Shown: positions 36,810-45,379 of the stretch, piece by piece
Layout: the number at the start of each line of letters is the position of its first letter
Numbering within the stretch: the first letter of the stretch is position 1
Source: Halovenus salina
GTDB taxonomy: Archaea > Halobacteriota > Halobacteria > Halobacteriales > Haloarculaceae
DNA: 64,000 nucleotides
Reading direction: 5' to 3'
Assembly (NCBI RefSeq): GCF_026410925.1
Contig: NZ_CP112972.1
Coordinates: 2,356,001 to 2,420,000, forward strand
Made by a program: the position numbers and the translations under genes
Notes under the pieces: generated by a model
What the model saw: the letters and a program-made list of their open reading frames with translations, nothing else
What the model was told of the DNA's origin: nothing
The model's database searches: none

Positions 36810-38082
36810 GGGTCTATACCGGCCGTTTTCGTCCGAAGGAGGTGGTTGATATAGAGGGTGGGAGGGGGATTTACCCCCCGGAAGCCTGAGCCCTTGCGCC
36901 GGTGGGCGTCACTCTTTCACGCGCCTTGAGTGAGGATGGCTTGCGTTGTTGTGTCAGTTTGTGGAACTAATAATTACTACTCCGTGAGGGGCGTTGCTTG
37001 GGGTTGTACCCAAGTCGTGGAGAATCGATCCGAGGATCCTCTCGTGACACAGTCTATAATCGACTGTCGAGTTCAGATTACACCACTAACAATAAGAATT
37101 CCACCCAGCAACAGGAGCGTTGCAACAACTACGGCACCGACGAGCGGCGTGTTCTCCATCGCCTTCTCGTGAATCGCCATTTGTGCGTATTCATCGCGGA
37201 ATGTCTCTACATTTTCTTTGTTTCTCAAACTGTTTCAGCAACGCCGACGCAGAAACCGCCGACGACTGGCTCAGATCGTTCAGCTTCGCACAGCGTGTCA
37301 TAGAATACGTCTCATACCCTCTCCGCAGAGATATTGACTGTTTTATCTCACGCCTGATTCAAGGAAACACCGCAGTTCTGCTTCTATTCAGACGATGATG
37401 CACGAAAAGTTCTGATCGAGAACTATTGTATGACACGCTCCTACTACGAAGACGGAATGAAAGAGACATTGCGGTCGGTATCTGGGACGAAACGTACGTC
37501 GTCCAACCTGACGAGTACGAGACGGTCTACAACAATATGTCACCCCACGGATTAGCTGCAAGTGATGAAACCCAAATCGTCTCTGCCTCGGATCAGCGGC
37601 AGACTGCTACCGGTCGGCTTGGACACATCGACGGATTTGATTCCCCTGTTCATCCTCCCAACATGACGTGAGCAACAGAGATCGGGTACCATCGGTGACT
37701 GAGGAGGCGGACGACGCGTTCAATCGTGCACCGGTCGGTTCGGGGATACTCGACTCGGAAACGTGTGTGTCATCTTATAAGAGGATGTCGCATTAGGAAC
37801 CAACTTTGCAAATCGTTTTTAAACTCCACGATAAGTAATAAATGAAATTGATAGTACAGAAGGCGAACAGCCAAGCAGCGTTCGCATTCGGGCGTTGCGC
37901 ACCGGAAAGAGATAGACTGAGTCAGTTTTTATTTTCGCTGTATCGTTCAGCGTGTGAGCGGGGGAGTAAAGTCCAGACGGATAGATCACTAGGTAAAGCC
38001 GCTAAAACGTCCTGTTTCTATCGCCACTGCGGGCAAGCAGATGATGAAAGAGCGAAGTCGGTTGTAACAACAACCGTACAAT

Positions 38083-38131
38083 GTAATCGTACTGGTTACA
38101 TCATCAATGATAGTGTAACCAGTACGATTAC
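38083..38131. promoter_or_regulatory. Perfect 18-bp inverted repeat, likely operator
   Basis: GTAATCGTACTGGTTACA at 38083-38100 and its exact complement at 38114-38131, separated by 13 bp. It ends 12 bp before the start codon of a protein with two ribbon-helix-helix segments. A shorter palindrome GTTGTAACAAC lies at 38061-38071. The simplest reading is an autoregulatory operator for that protein. Confidence 0.7.
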
Positions 38132-38143
38132 GGAGTGGGGCTA

Positions 38144-39118
38144 ATGACCGAACCATCCAACTCCCGCGAGTCACTGAGCCTCCGGATCAACTCGAAAATA
38201 AAACAGCGGTACGAGAACAGGATCTTAGAGAAGTTCGGGACTTTAGCGCCGTATGCCGGGACTGAGTTGGAACGAGAGTTACGAGTAGTGATTGGAGACG
38301 GGGAGTTGTCCAAACTAGTGGACACAGCTCACGAGTTATCGCGCTCTCTTGGTGAAGACCCGGCTGAAAATAAAAATCCCGAACCGGATCGGGCTGGTGA
38401 TTCAGAAGTAGTCGGGTATCGAATTCACTCTGAAGTTCGAAACGCACTGAAAAAAGAAGCACAAACGGCGTCTGATGTAACCTACGCGAGCGAACTCGTT
38501 GAATCTGTTATGCAGGCGTACGCAGGTGGTAATCAGATCGAATCGAAAGTAACTGCTCGATTAGATCGTATCCAGAATTTCGTTGCCTCCCAAACGTCTG
38601 CTAAGGATGCAGTACCACGCCGCACTGAATCAATCATCGAAGCAGTAACTCCATCACGCTTTACGCTTGATGATTTCAACGAAGCTGTTGATGAAGAAGC
38701 AGCTGGAATTAGTTCGGGAGAATATGCTCAGAAAGAGTATCTCCCCCGCGTATTAGAACAAACGGGCTACACATACCATCCAAATCAACCGACCTTGTTC
38801 GTGCCAATTTCAGAGGTTGATCTGTCTGAACAAGACCTGCGAGATAAGCCACCAGTACTGCGTGATGAGGATGATATGAGAGAAATAATACTAGAGGGCT
38901 TTCTTGAGTCTGTAGGGACAGGGAATCAATATACGGTGGCGACCGCGGCAGCAACTCTTGGAGAAGGGGTAACTCACAGAACGGTGAGAAACAAGTTTGA
39001 GGAAATCTCATCACACAACACGGATATCAAATACAACCGAGAAGACGACTATTTATATCCTCTATCGAAGGAAATGAAATCTATTGCTGACCGGCATAAA
39101 GAACCCGACATTTTCTAA
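38144..39118 (+). CDS. Double ribbon-helix-helix protein, plasmid-type
   Basis: 324 residues. Two N-terminal RHH-like segments: ESLSLRINSKIKQRYENRIL with a helix after it, and VVGYRIHSEVRNALKKEAQT with TYASELVESVMQAY. The C-terminal half contains a helical domain with EILEGF-like and TAAATLGEGVTHRTVRNKFE (an HTH-like segment). It may control plasmid copy number, partition or conjugation. The adjacent inverted repeat supports DNA binding. No family name recognised. Confidence 0.65.
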   Translation: MTEPSNSRESLSLRINSKIKQRYENRILEKFGTLAPYAGTELERELRVVIGDGELSKLVDTAHELSRSLGEDPAENKNPEPDRAGDSEVVGYRIHSEVRNALKKEAQTASDVTYASELVESVMQAYAGGNQIESKVTARLDRIQNFVASQTSAKDAVPRRTESIIEAVTPSRFTLDDFNEAVDEEAAGISSGEYAQKEYLPRVLEQTGYTYHPNQPTLFVPISEVDLSEQDLRDKPPVLRDEDDMREIILEGFLESVGTGNQYTVATAAATLGEGVTHRTVRNKFEEISSHNTDIKYNREDDYLYPLSKEMKSIADRHKEPDIF

Positions 39119-39299
39119 CTAGGCACTCTTGTTGGAAAGTATACGTACTGCTCAGCTGGACGAAATCTTGTGACGACGAGGAGTAGAGTTTGGTCTGTGC
39201 GAACAGTGACTAGAACTGGCACGCTTCCCCAGTCCGTCAATCAGGGTAACAGCTCATCGACACGATATCGCGGTAAAGAATCCTATCTATTGTCTCAGA

Positions 39300-39800
39300 T
39301 CAATCGACGTATCCTCGGTCTCGAAGAAACGCGTATCGGTCCTTGTGATTGCCCAGAATCCCTTCGTGAGGGCACTCTTCGGCGTACCGGTGGAGGATTT
39401 CCGGATCGTCGATGACAACTCCGTAGTAGTGGTCAAACGACGCTGTCGTCGGATCAACGAGATGCTCACCATCGAGCAGACACCACGCGTGCTCGAAGCC
39501 ACCGGCGTCCAGGCCATTCATCGCTGCGAATCCTTCGACGTATTTGAGTCTGGAGTTATGCTTCCACATCCTCAGTGCATTAGCGAAACACTCCTTTTCG
39601 GTCGGGTTAGTGGCCTGAATCCCGTCCGCGATAAGATTCTGGTCGTCAGTATCCACGTCGGTAGAGAGGGTTATCGACCGACCAGCAACCGTCGTCTGTT
39701 CGATATCACTTTTCGAGACGCCTCGCCCATGATCTGCGACATACGCGTGCACTGGGGAGTTCGTCTTCGATGTCTCCACGTATCTTGTAGCAGCGTTCAT
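39300..39800 (-). CDS. Transglutaminase/papain-like cysteine protease-fold protein
   Basis: 166 residues from ATG 39800. A likely Cys-His-Asp triad is visible in the right order: Cys in TEKECFANALRMWKHNSRL, His in GGFEHAWCLLDGEHL, Asp in VDPTTASFDHYYGVVID. This matches the transglutaminase-like superfamily. A scrap of a second copy lies at 34211-34264. Substrate and role unknown; a mobile-element or virus-borne peptidase is the best guess. Confidence 0.6.
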   Translation of the reverse strand: MNAATRYVETSKTNSPVHAYVADHGRGVSKSDIEQTTVAGRSITLSTDVDTDDQNLIADGIQATNPTEKECFANALRMWKHNSRLKYVEGFAAMNGLDAGGFEHAWCLLDGEHLVDPTTASFDHYYGVVIDDPEILHRYAEECPHEGILGNHKDRYAFLRDRGYVD

Positions 39801-40509
39801 ATTCTCACACCAACCACTGGGTCCGCGTCGATGGGATGACCCTGTTCTCGTTTCCAAACTCGTTCTCTTTCGAATAGCATTCTGTTGTTACACCGGCGGA
39901 TTCGCCGTGAAGCGACTCATACATCGCCGCGTGGTGAACAGGCAAAACCAGCACGCAGGTATAAACCCTCGTGCTCTCAGCAACCCGACCAAGGAGCCAC
40001 CGATACACCGCGTCTCCCGCCGGATTTCACCTTACCCATTCGACGTGATACTGCCAATACTCCACCACGGATGAAACGAATTCTTCGTAATCCACAGACG
40101 ATCTCATTCGCCGCGCAAAATCACCTGCTTGTAAGTCGCCGCGGGCGCACTTGCAGCACTTAGCAACGCGTTGAACGCCGTGAATGGGATGCAGCCGGGG
40201 CGCTCATCGATCCCAACCGAAACGCAGGAAGGGCCGAAAAGGACACGCCGATTGAGAGCAGTCAGGAGCGATTCACAGTACGACCATATCGCCAAGGGCC
40301 ATACCCACCGTTGAATGTCTTCGCAAACCACAGTACCCGAAAATAGAGTGAAGAAGCAGAGGGGACACCTCCATTACAGTTGAAATCGGGATTTCTGAAT
40401 CCAGGATGTCCTGGTGCTCTCAGAGTGTCGAATACCGAAGCAGAAATAATTCAGCGTATAATAGATATATACCAGTCCGAGTGTTAGCTTCGGCACGGAG
40501 GCGTCACGA
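39801..40509. other. 709-bp region without convincing gene
   Basis: Nothing in it has haloarchaeal protein composition in any frame. The last 90 bp contain AT-rich words (AATAATTCAGCG, TATAATAGATATATACC) that would make a good promoter for the gene at 40510. Confidence 0.5.
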
Positions 40510-41076
40510 ATGGATCTCACTGATATCCCCGACGATGCGTACGCTGGCGACGAATCACCGCCGGATCTCGATGATTTAGAGTCGCCCGATTCGCTGCTTA
40601 AGGGTGGTCCGATCCGCGAGCGGCTCCTCGATATCGTCACCGGGCTTCGAAGCCCTACGAAGGTTTCTGACATCGCCGATCTCGCTGACTGCGATCCTGA
40701 GACTGCCCGCGACTACTTGGAATGGTTCGACGGAATGCGATTGGTTCACCGTCACGACGGCCGCCCCGTCCGGTATGAGCGCAACGATGCGTACTTCCAG
40801 TGGCGACGTATCGACCGCATCCGCGACGAATACTCCGACCAAGAGATTGTCGAGGCGCTTTCAGATGCCATCGAACAGATCGACGAGTACAGAGATCAGT
40901 TCGACGCAGACGACCCTGACGCCGTCTCTCTCGTCGAAGCCAGTCAAGACATGGCAACTGAAGACGCGTGGGAAGCACTCTCCGAGTGGAAAACGCTCGA
41001 ACGCAGAGCTGCCCTCCTCGACGCGGCGCGACGTGACCACCCAACTTCCGGTACTCTCAGTCATATCGATGCCTGA
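40510..41076 (+). CDS. DUF7342-type HTH protein
   Basis: 188 residues. Conserved-looking core LLKGGPIRERLLDIVTGLRS, KVSDIADLADCDPETARDYL (helix-turn-helix), RPVRYERNDAYFQWRRIDRI. This is a common haloarchaeal family that I recall as DUF7342; members usually precede a second small gene, here decayed. Likely a transcription regulator of a two-gene mobile module, possibly toxin-antitoxin-like. A TATA-like TATAATAGATATATACC lies about 35-50 bp upstream of the ATG. Confidence 0.7.
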   Translation: MDLTDIPDDAYAGDESPPDLDDLESPDSLLKGGPIRERLLDIVTGLRSPTKVSDIADLADCDPETARDYLEWFDGMRLVHRHDGRPVRYERNDAYFQWRRIDRIRDEYSDQEIVEALSDAIEQIDEYRDQFDADDPDAVSLVEASQDMATEDAWEALSEWKTLERRAALLDAARRDHPTSGTLSHIDA

Positions 41077-41259
41077 TACCCCGGCCGATCCGCGAAGTAT
41101 CGCCCCATCGATACTGAAATTCTCGCCCGGATCGCCCCGCACTTCTCCCGAAGCGCTCGCTTCGACGATGTCCAAGCACGCCCTGGGTATGCGCCGAACG
41201 CTGTCGACGCTGACGAGAAAGCCCGAGTGTCGATCGAACGCGGTCAAGACTATCGGTGA
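41069..41259 (+). pseudogene. Decayed partner of the DUF7342-type gene
   Basis: ATG 41069 overlaps the upstream stop by 8 bp, as in intact pairs. The sequence starts MPDTPADPRSIAP, then the conserved-looking part (IDTEILARIAPHFSRSARFD, APNAVDADEKARVSIERG) is in another frame and stops at 41259. Frameshifted and truncated. Confidence 0.5.
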
Positions 41260-41409
41260 ACTCGTTGATGAACAAAGCCCTGGCTGTAATGATGGTACAT
41301 TCATCGCGGAAGGCACGGAGGCGATTGCCTAGCTCCACCGCTGATCAATATAAGTAGAACGGAGTATTTCATATGAAGTTTAAGTACCTAGCCGTCCGAA
41401 TGGTTTTGT

Positions 41410-42102
41410 ATGGAAAGCCGATCGAATACTGACAGGGGAAACGGAGCGACGATCTCGCTTGATATCCCCGCACAGGACGCAGACATCTTCAAAAGTCAGG
41501 CCGTACATGACATTCTCTCCTTTTTAACTCGGTATCATACCGACGAATTCTCCATCACCGAACTGACTGACGCAGTAGATTACTCCCAGCCGACCATCAC
41601 CAAGGCCGTCGATATCTTAGTCGCCAACGACATCGTTACCGACCGGCGCGACGGGAACGCACGGTTAGTCCAAATCAACTCCGGGCGGTTATCCCGGCCA
41701 GACGATCCAGTTCTGCACATCCCGCAGGCCGAATTCCACACGCCAGTCCGTACAGCTGTCGATAAGCTAGTCGAACAACTCGACAATGTAGTCGGAATCA
41801 TCCTGTACGGGAGTGTCGCGCGCGGCGACGCTGACCGACGGAGTGACATCGACCTGTGGGTCCTCGTTGAAGACGACCGAATGGCGAATCAGCGAACCGC
41901 GAACCGCGTTCGACAAGACCTCGAAGACCAGGAATTTGACACCGGCCGGTACGCATACGAAATCGACATCGAATCGCTGCCAGCTGTCCCGAATTACACT
42001 GACGAGCTTCACGACGTACTCGGCGATGGCCTCGTCGTCTACGACTCAGAGAAATTCGAGACTGTTCGACAGATGGTTTTCCACGGTGACCTCGATGAGT
42101 AG
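41410..42102 (+). CDS. MNT-type nucleotidyltransferase antitoxin with N-terminal HTH
   Basis: 230 residues. A winged helix occupies about residues 28-90 (SITELTDAVDYSQPTITKAV). The minimal nucleotidyltransferase motif GSVARGDADRRSDIDLWV follows, then a third acidic residue in YAYEIDIESLP. In MNT-HEPN pairs this enzyme AMPylates and inactivates the HEPN RNase. The HEPN gene starts inside its last codons. The sequence AGTTTAAGTACC about 30 bp upstream of the ATG suits a TATA box for a leaderless mRNA. Confidence 0.82.
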   Translation: MESRSNTDRGNGATISLDIPAQDADIFKSQAVHDILSFLTRYHTDEFSITELTDAVDYSQPTITKAVDILVANDIVTDRRDGNARLVQINSGRLSRPDDPVLHIPQAEFHTPVRTAVDKLVEQLDNVVGIILYGSVARGDADRRSDIDLWVLVEDDRMANQRTANRVRQDLEDQEFDTGRYAYEIDIESLPAVPNYTDELHDVLGDGLVVYDSEKFETVRQMVFHGDLDE

Positions 42103-42610
42103 AGACTCCGACCCACAAACGATCACGGAAGCGCTCTCCGCAGCCATCGACGCATTCAACGAAGAAGGATACGGCGTCCCGACGCGCGAAGACGCAATTA
42201 ATTCCGACGCCGACTGGAAAACCCAGCTGACGAAAGCATGCCGACTGTTGGCGGCAGTCGATACACTCTCCGATCAAGGCTTCTACACCGCGACAATCGA
42301 GTTATGCTTCGGCGCGACCGAACGCTCAGTCGAAGCCTACGCCTTAGCCGAAGGCGGCGATGACCTCGAAGACTTTCACGACCACACCACCTGTTACGAC
42401 CGCGCAACCGCCCTCGGCCTCCTCTCCGACACAACAACGCGTGAACTTCGGCAGTTGTACGACACCAACCGCACAGACAGTTACTACGGCGGCCGGCGTC
42501 CAACAGAACGCCAAGCAGCGACGATGCAGCAACTCGCCCAAAGCGTCCACGAGTACGTCACCAACCAGATCCGGGAAGGCGGGGTCTGCGTCTGCAACTC
42601 TCTGGATTGA
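42095..42610 (+). CDS. HEPN-domain toxin partner
   Basis: 171 residues, starting ATG 42095 inside the MNT gene (8-bp overlap). All-helical HEPN profile (KACRLLAAVDTLSDQGFYTA, TIELCFGATERSVEAYALAE, RATALGLLSDTTTRELRQLY). The expected Rx4-6H active site reads NRTDSYYGGRRP: the Arg is present, but a Tyr stands where His is usual. It may be a divergent RNase or an AMPylation-ready Tyr site. It ends 157 bp before the HNH gene. Confidence 0.75.
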   Translation: MSRDSDPQTITEALSAAIDAFNEEGYGVPTREDAINSDADWKTQLTKACRLLAAVDTLSDQGFYTATIELCFGATERSVEAYALAEGGDDLEDFHDHTTCYDRATALGLLSDTTTRELRQLYDTNRTDSYYGGRRPTERQAATMQQLAQSVHEYVTNQIREGGVCVCNSLD

Positions 42611-42766
42611 CGGACCTTGGTTCACATCCAGCCGACTACAGAAAGTAAACCGGGGAGGCCAGCAATGCCAAACGCGATTATCGCAAGTCCCACGAATCAC
42701 ATCTTGAGCGATCTTTCAAGTGTCACGCAGGTATTTATTGGCTGACAGACGTAATGCCGCGGTATC

Positions 42767-43810
42767 ATGCAACACGCGTTTCGGGTCGGACAACACTACC
42801 GTGACACTGGGAGTTACCGCAATTCGGACGACCAGTTCCTGCGGTGGATCCGCGGCCCGCTTGACAGCGGTATCAAAAACACCGGTGGGATCCGCGATCT
42901 CGGTGCGGATCGGTCTGATACGCCTGCAGCGCTCGTACTCGTCTCGAACGACAGCGGCATCTCCCAGCACGACGACCCGTGGGAGGACACGCTCGCCGTC
43001 AACGCCGGCTACATCAGCTACTGGGGCGACGCAAAGGCCTCGAACCCCTACGATGACTCCGCGCAGAATCAGAAAATCAAAGCCGCCTTCGACAACGCCG
43101 CGGCCAGTCGGCGTGAAGACGTCCCGCCAGTCCTCGTCTTCCGCAAACCCGAATCGGGCGTTGTCGAGTTCTGTGGGCTCTGCGTTCCCGACCATTTCGA
43201 AGTTCACGCGTACCAGGCCGATGACGGGACGAAGGTCCCGAACTACCAGTTCCACTTCTCGATCCTCAACACCAACTCTATCCCCGTCACGTGGCTGCAC
43301 GAGCGTGCCCTGCAGAATGACGACAGCGCAGCACCGGACGTCTGGCAGCACTGGGTTCAGACCGGAGAGGTTGCCCAGTGGCCGACTGGTGAACCTCTCG
43401 ATTCGAGCGGCGGGATTCGCCGTTATGAAACGTCCGAAATCACCGTGAGTGAGGGCTTCCGTACAGACGCACTCGACCGTTACAACCACGAGTGTACCCT
43501 GACCGGCATTCAAGAAGATGAGGTGCTAGATCTCGCGCACATCCTTCCACGGAGTCAACGCCCTGAACTCGCAGAACATCCGGACAACGTCCTCGTGTTG
43601 AACTCGCTGCACCACCGCGCATTCGACGCCGCGCTGTTCACCATCGACAGTAACTATCAAATTCAAGCAAGCCCCTCATTCGACCCAGCCCATCCATTCC
43701 TCCGCGAAACCATTCTCAACCGTGACGGCGAACAAGTCGCATTTCCACCTGGCGCGCAAGTACAACCGTCGTTCCTGGAGGAACTCAACACTGGCCTCTC
43801 GTGGCTATAG
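42767..43810 (+). CDS. HNH endonuclease, McrA-like with N-terminal recognition domain
   Basis: 347 residues. The C-terminal HNH unit is clear: YNHECTLTGIQEDEVLDLAH, ILPRSQRPELAEHPDNVLVL, NSLHHRAFDAALFTID. The N-terminal 200 residues (GYISYWGDAKASNPYDD, PPVLVFRKPESGVVEFCGLC, VPNYQFHFSILN) resemble the SRA-like modified-DNA-binding part of AspBHI/MspJI-type enzymes. Likely a modification-dependent restriction enzyme. Start ATG 42767. Confidence 0.75.
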   Translation: MQHAFRVGQHYRDTGSYRNSDDQFLRWIRGPLDSGIKNTGGIRDLGADRSDTPAALVLVSNDSGISQHDDPWEDTLAVNAGYISYWGDAKASNPYDDSAQNQKIKAAFDNAAASRREDVPPVLVFRKPESGVVEFCGLCVPDHFEVHAYQADDGTKVPNYQFHFSILNTNSIPVTWLHERALQNDDSAAPDVWQHWVQTGEVAQWPTGEPLDSSGGIRRYETSEITVSEGFRTDALDRYNHECTLTGIQEDEVLDLAHILPRSQRPELAEHPDNVLVLNSLHHRAFDAALFTIDSNYQIQASPSFDPAHPFLRETILNRDGEQVAFPPGAQVQPSFLEELNTGLSWL

Positions 43811-43848
43811 CGCCGTACATCTCGATGCTGCAACGACCGCAGAAATCA

Positions 43849-44027
43849 TGAGAATTCATCCGGGAGAACCGATTCGGGGCCAACGTTCAGACGAAGTTGG
43901 TACATACTGTCCCTGGTTCCTGTCGCTTCTCACGTCGGATCAACCAGCGGGATACCAAGTGTCTGGTTCCGGATTCGTGTACCTTCTCAACCCAAAGCAC
44001 AATAAGCTGGTCTCACATTCGACTTGA
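43849..44027 (+). CDS. Possible small protein between HNH and the next gene
   Basis: 59 residues from ATG 43849 (MRIHPGEPIRGQRSDEVGTY). It ends 4 bp before the next start, which fits an operon, but the composition is not typical for this genome. Low confidence. Confidence 0.3.
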
Positions 44028-44031
44028 TAGT

Positions 44032-45249
44032 ATGGGTGTCCTGAAATCGTACGAGAAATCAAGTTCAAAATCAGGGTACTATATCGTAGATCACGTTCCC
44101 GGCAAGGGATTTACAACCTTGCAGACGACTGCGGTTGCAGAACGGCTTATCGACTGGGTCAAATTCAACTCAGAGGATCGTCTGCCACAAGTGTTGGTTC
44201 AAGCAATGCTCGATGTCGATCTTCTCTGGACTGGTGCTTCTTCAGAACCACCAGAATCTGCGGACGAATATTCACTCGATCCTTTGGATACACACGCTGT
44301 CAGAACAGGGTTGTCCACGAAACAGTATCAGCGTCTCATAGGATTCTGCGAACGCTATGATGGCGGACGAAGAGAAGCTCTCCAAGAGCTTGAGCGTGAA
44401 TTAAATGTTAATCGGCTTTCGCTGTCGGAAGATGATTATCCAGATCCTGAATCGCTCAGGGAGCAGCAAAACAAATCTGAAACATCGGCTGACTTGCCTA
44501 CCCCGTTTCAGGGAATACACAAGCGAATCTTCGTTGCCGATCAACACTTACCAGATCTAGTCCAGAAATCGATTCGCCGATGGGAAGCTGATGTCGAGGA
44601 CATCTTAGACCATCCCTTTGGACCGGTCTATGCCCAAGCGTTTACAGACTACCCAGGGAGTGTTGAGTCGGTCCACAACTCAGAGGACCAGATCAAAGTG
44701 AGATTCCAAGCTCCGCATCCTGCTTGCTTGTTCAAGGAGGTATATGCGCCAGGTCCGACAGCCGAAATAACCTTTCAGAAGACAGAATTGCCAGATTTGC
44801 ACTATCGTGATGTAGATACTAACGCAGACAAACACCAACTATTCAAATCTGCTTGGCAGGCGTTCCGAATTCACCTGCAGGGGAGTTATCCGTGGGAAAA
44901 CAAGGGTAAATCGGTAGCCGTGAATGCAGATTCAGATAACCCACAGGAGAGTGTAACGACTACTGTGAGACGTACTGACTGCTCCAGTACGACTTCTGAG
45001 ATTCTGCATCAGGCGGCGATTCAAGACTACGAAATCACCGAGTGGGAAACTACCTTCGATCAGCCTGACCAGTACAAGTACGATACCGCTGGGCGTACAA
45101 CCCCGAACGACCTAACCTCTACCCAGAAATTAGCAGTCCGGGAGCAACAGCTCGGTGCATATCGCTCCATCGTGTGTCTCGAAAAATTCCTCCCTGGATT
45201 CTCCAAAGTGCCGGATTCTGGTGTTCTCACCATCCCTGATCCGATTTAA
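44032..45249 (+). CDS. Unknown protein of the HNH neighbourhood
   Basis: 405 residues. Segments that look structured are SGYYIVDHVPGKGFTTLQTT, RIFVADQHLPDLVQKSIRRW and YPWENKGKSVAVNADSDN. Acidic, no membrane helix, no recognised catalytic motif. Same strand as the HNH gene and with a short gap, so it may belong to the same defence operon. Confidence 0.6.
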   Translation: MGVLKSYEKSSSKSGYYIVDHVPGKGFTTLQTTAVAERLIDWVKFNSEDRLPQVLVQAMLDVDLLWTGASSEPPESADEYSLDPLDTHAVRTGLSTKQYQRLIGFCERYDGGRREALQELERELNVNRLSLSEDDYPDPESLREQQNKSETSADLPTPFQGIHKRIFVADQHLPDLVQKSIRRWEADVEDILDHPFGPVYAQAFTDYPGSVESVHNSEDQIKVRFQAPHPACLFKEVYAPGPTAEITFQKTELPDLHYRDVDTNADKHQLFKSAWQAFRIHLQGSYPWENKGKSVAVNADSDNPQESVTTTVRRTDCSSTTSEILHQAAIQDYEITEWETTFDQPDQYKYDTAGRTTPNDLTSTQKLAVREQQLGAYRSIVCLEKFLPGFSKVPDSGVLTIPDPI

Positions 45250-45379
45250 GAGTACGCAAGTGCATCTTGGAATTGACGACCTTTGACGCCAAGAGGCTGT
45301 CCGAAACGTCGTAAACAGATGAGCGTCGAAGCCATACTGTACCTAGGGTTTATTCTCGTAGTGGTGACGACCACTACTC

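Larger units (their letters stand above)
35949..38143. other. 2.2-kb low-GC non-coding region, possible plasmid origin region
   Basis: Much richer in A and T than the flanks and without a convincing gene. It contains a nested inverted repeat at 36772-36809, a GGGGGATTTACCCCCC hairpin near 36867, and an ORF-like stretch at 37426-37671 (IAVGIWDETYVVQPDEYETV) that may be a gene remnant. It ends in the 18-bp inverted repeat before the RHH gene. Position between a ParA cassette and an RHH protein suits an origin or decayed plasmid backbone. Confidence 0.4.
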
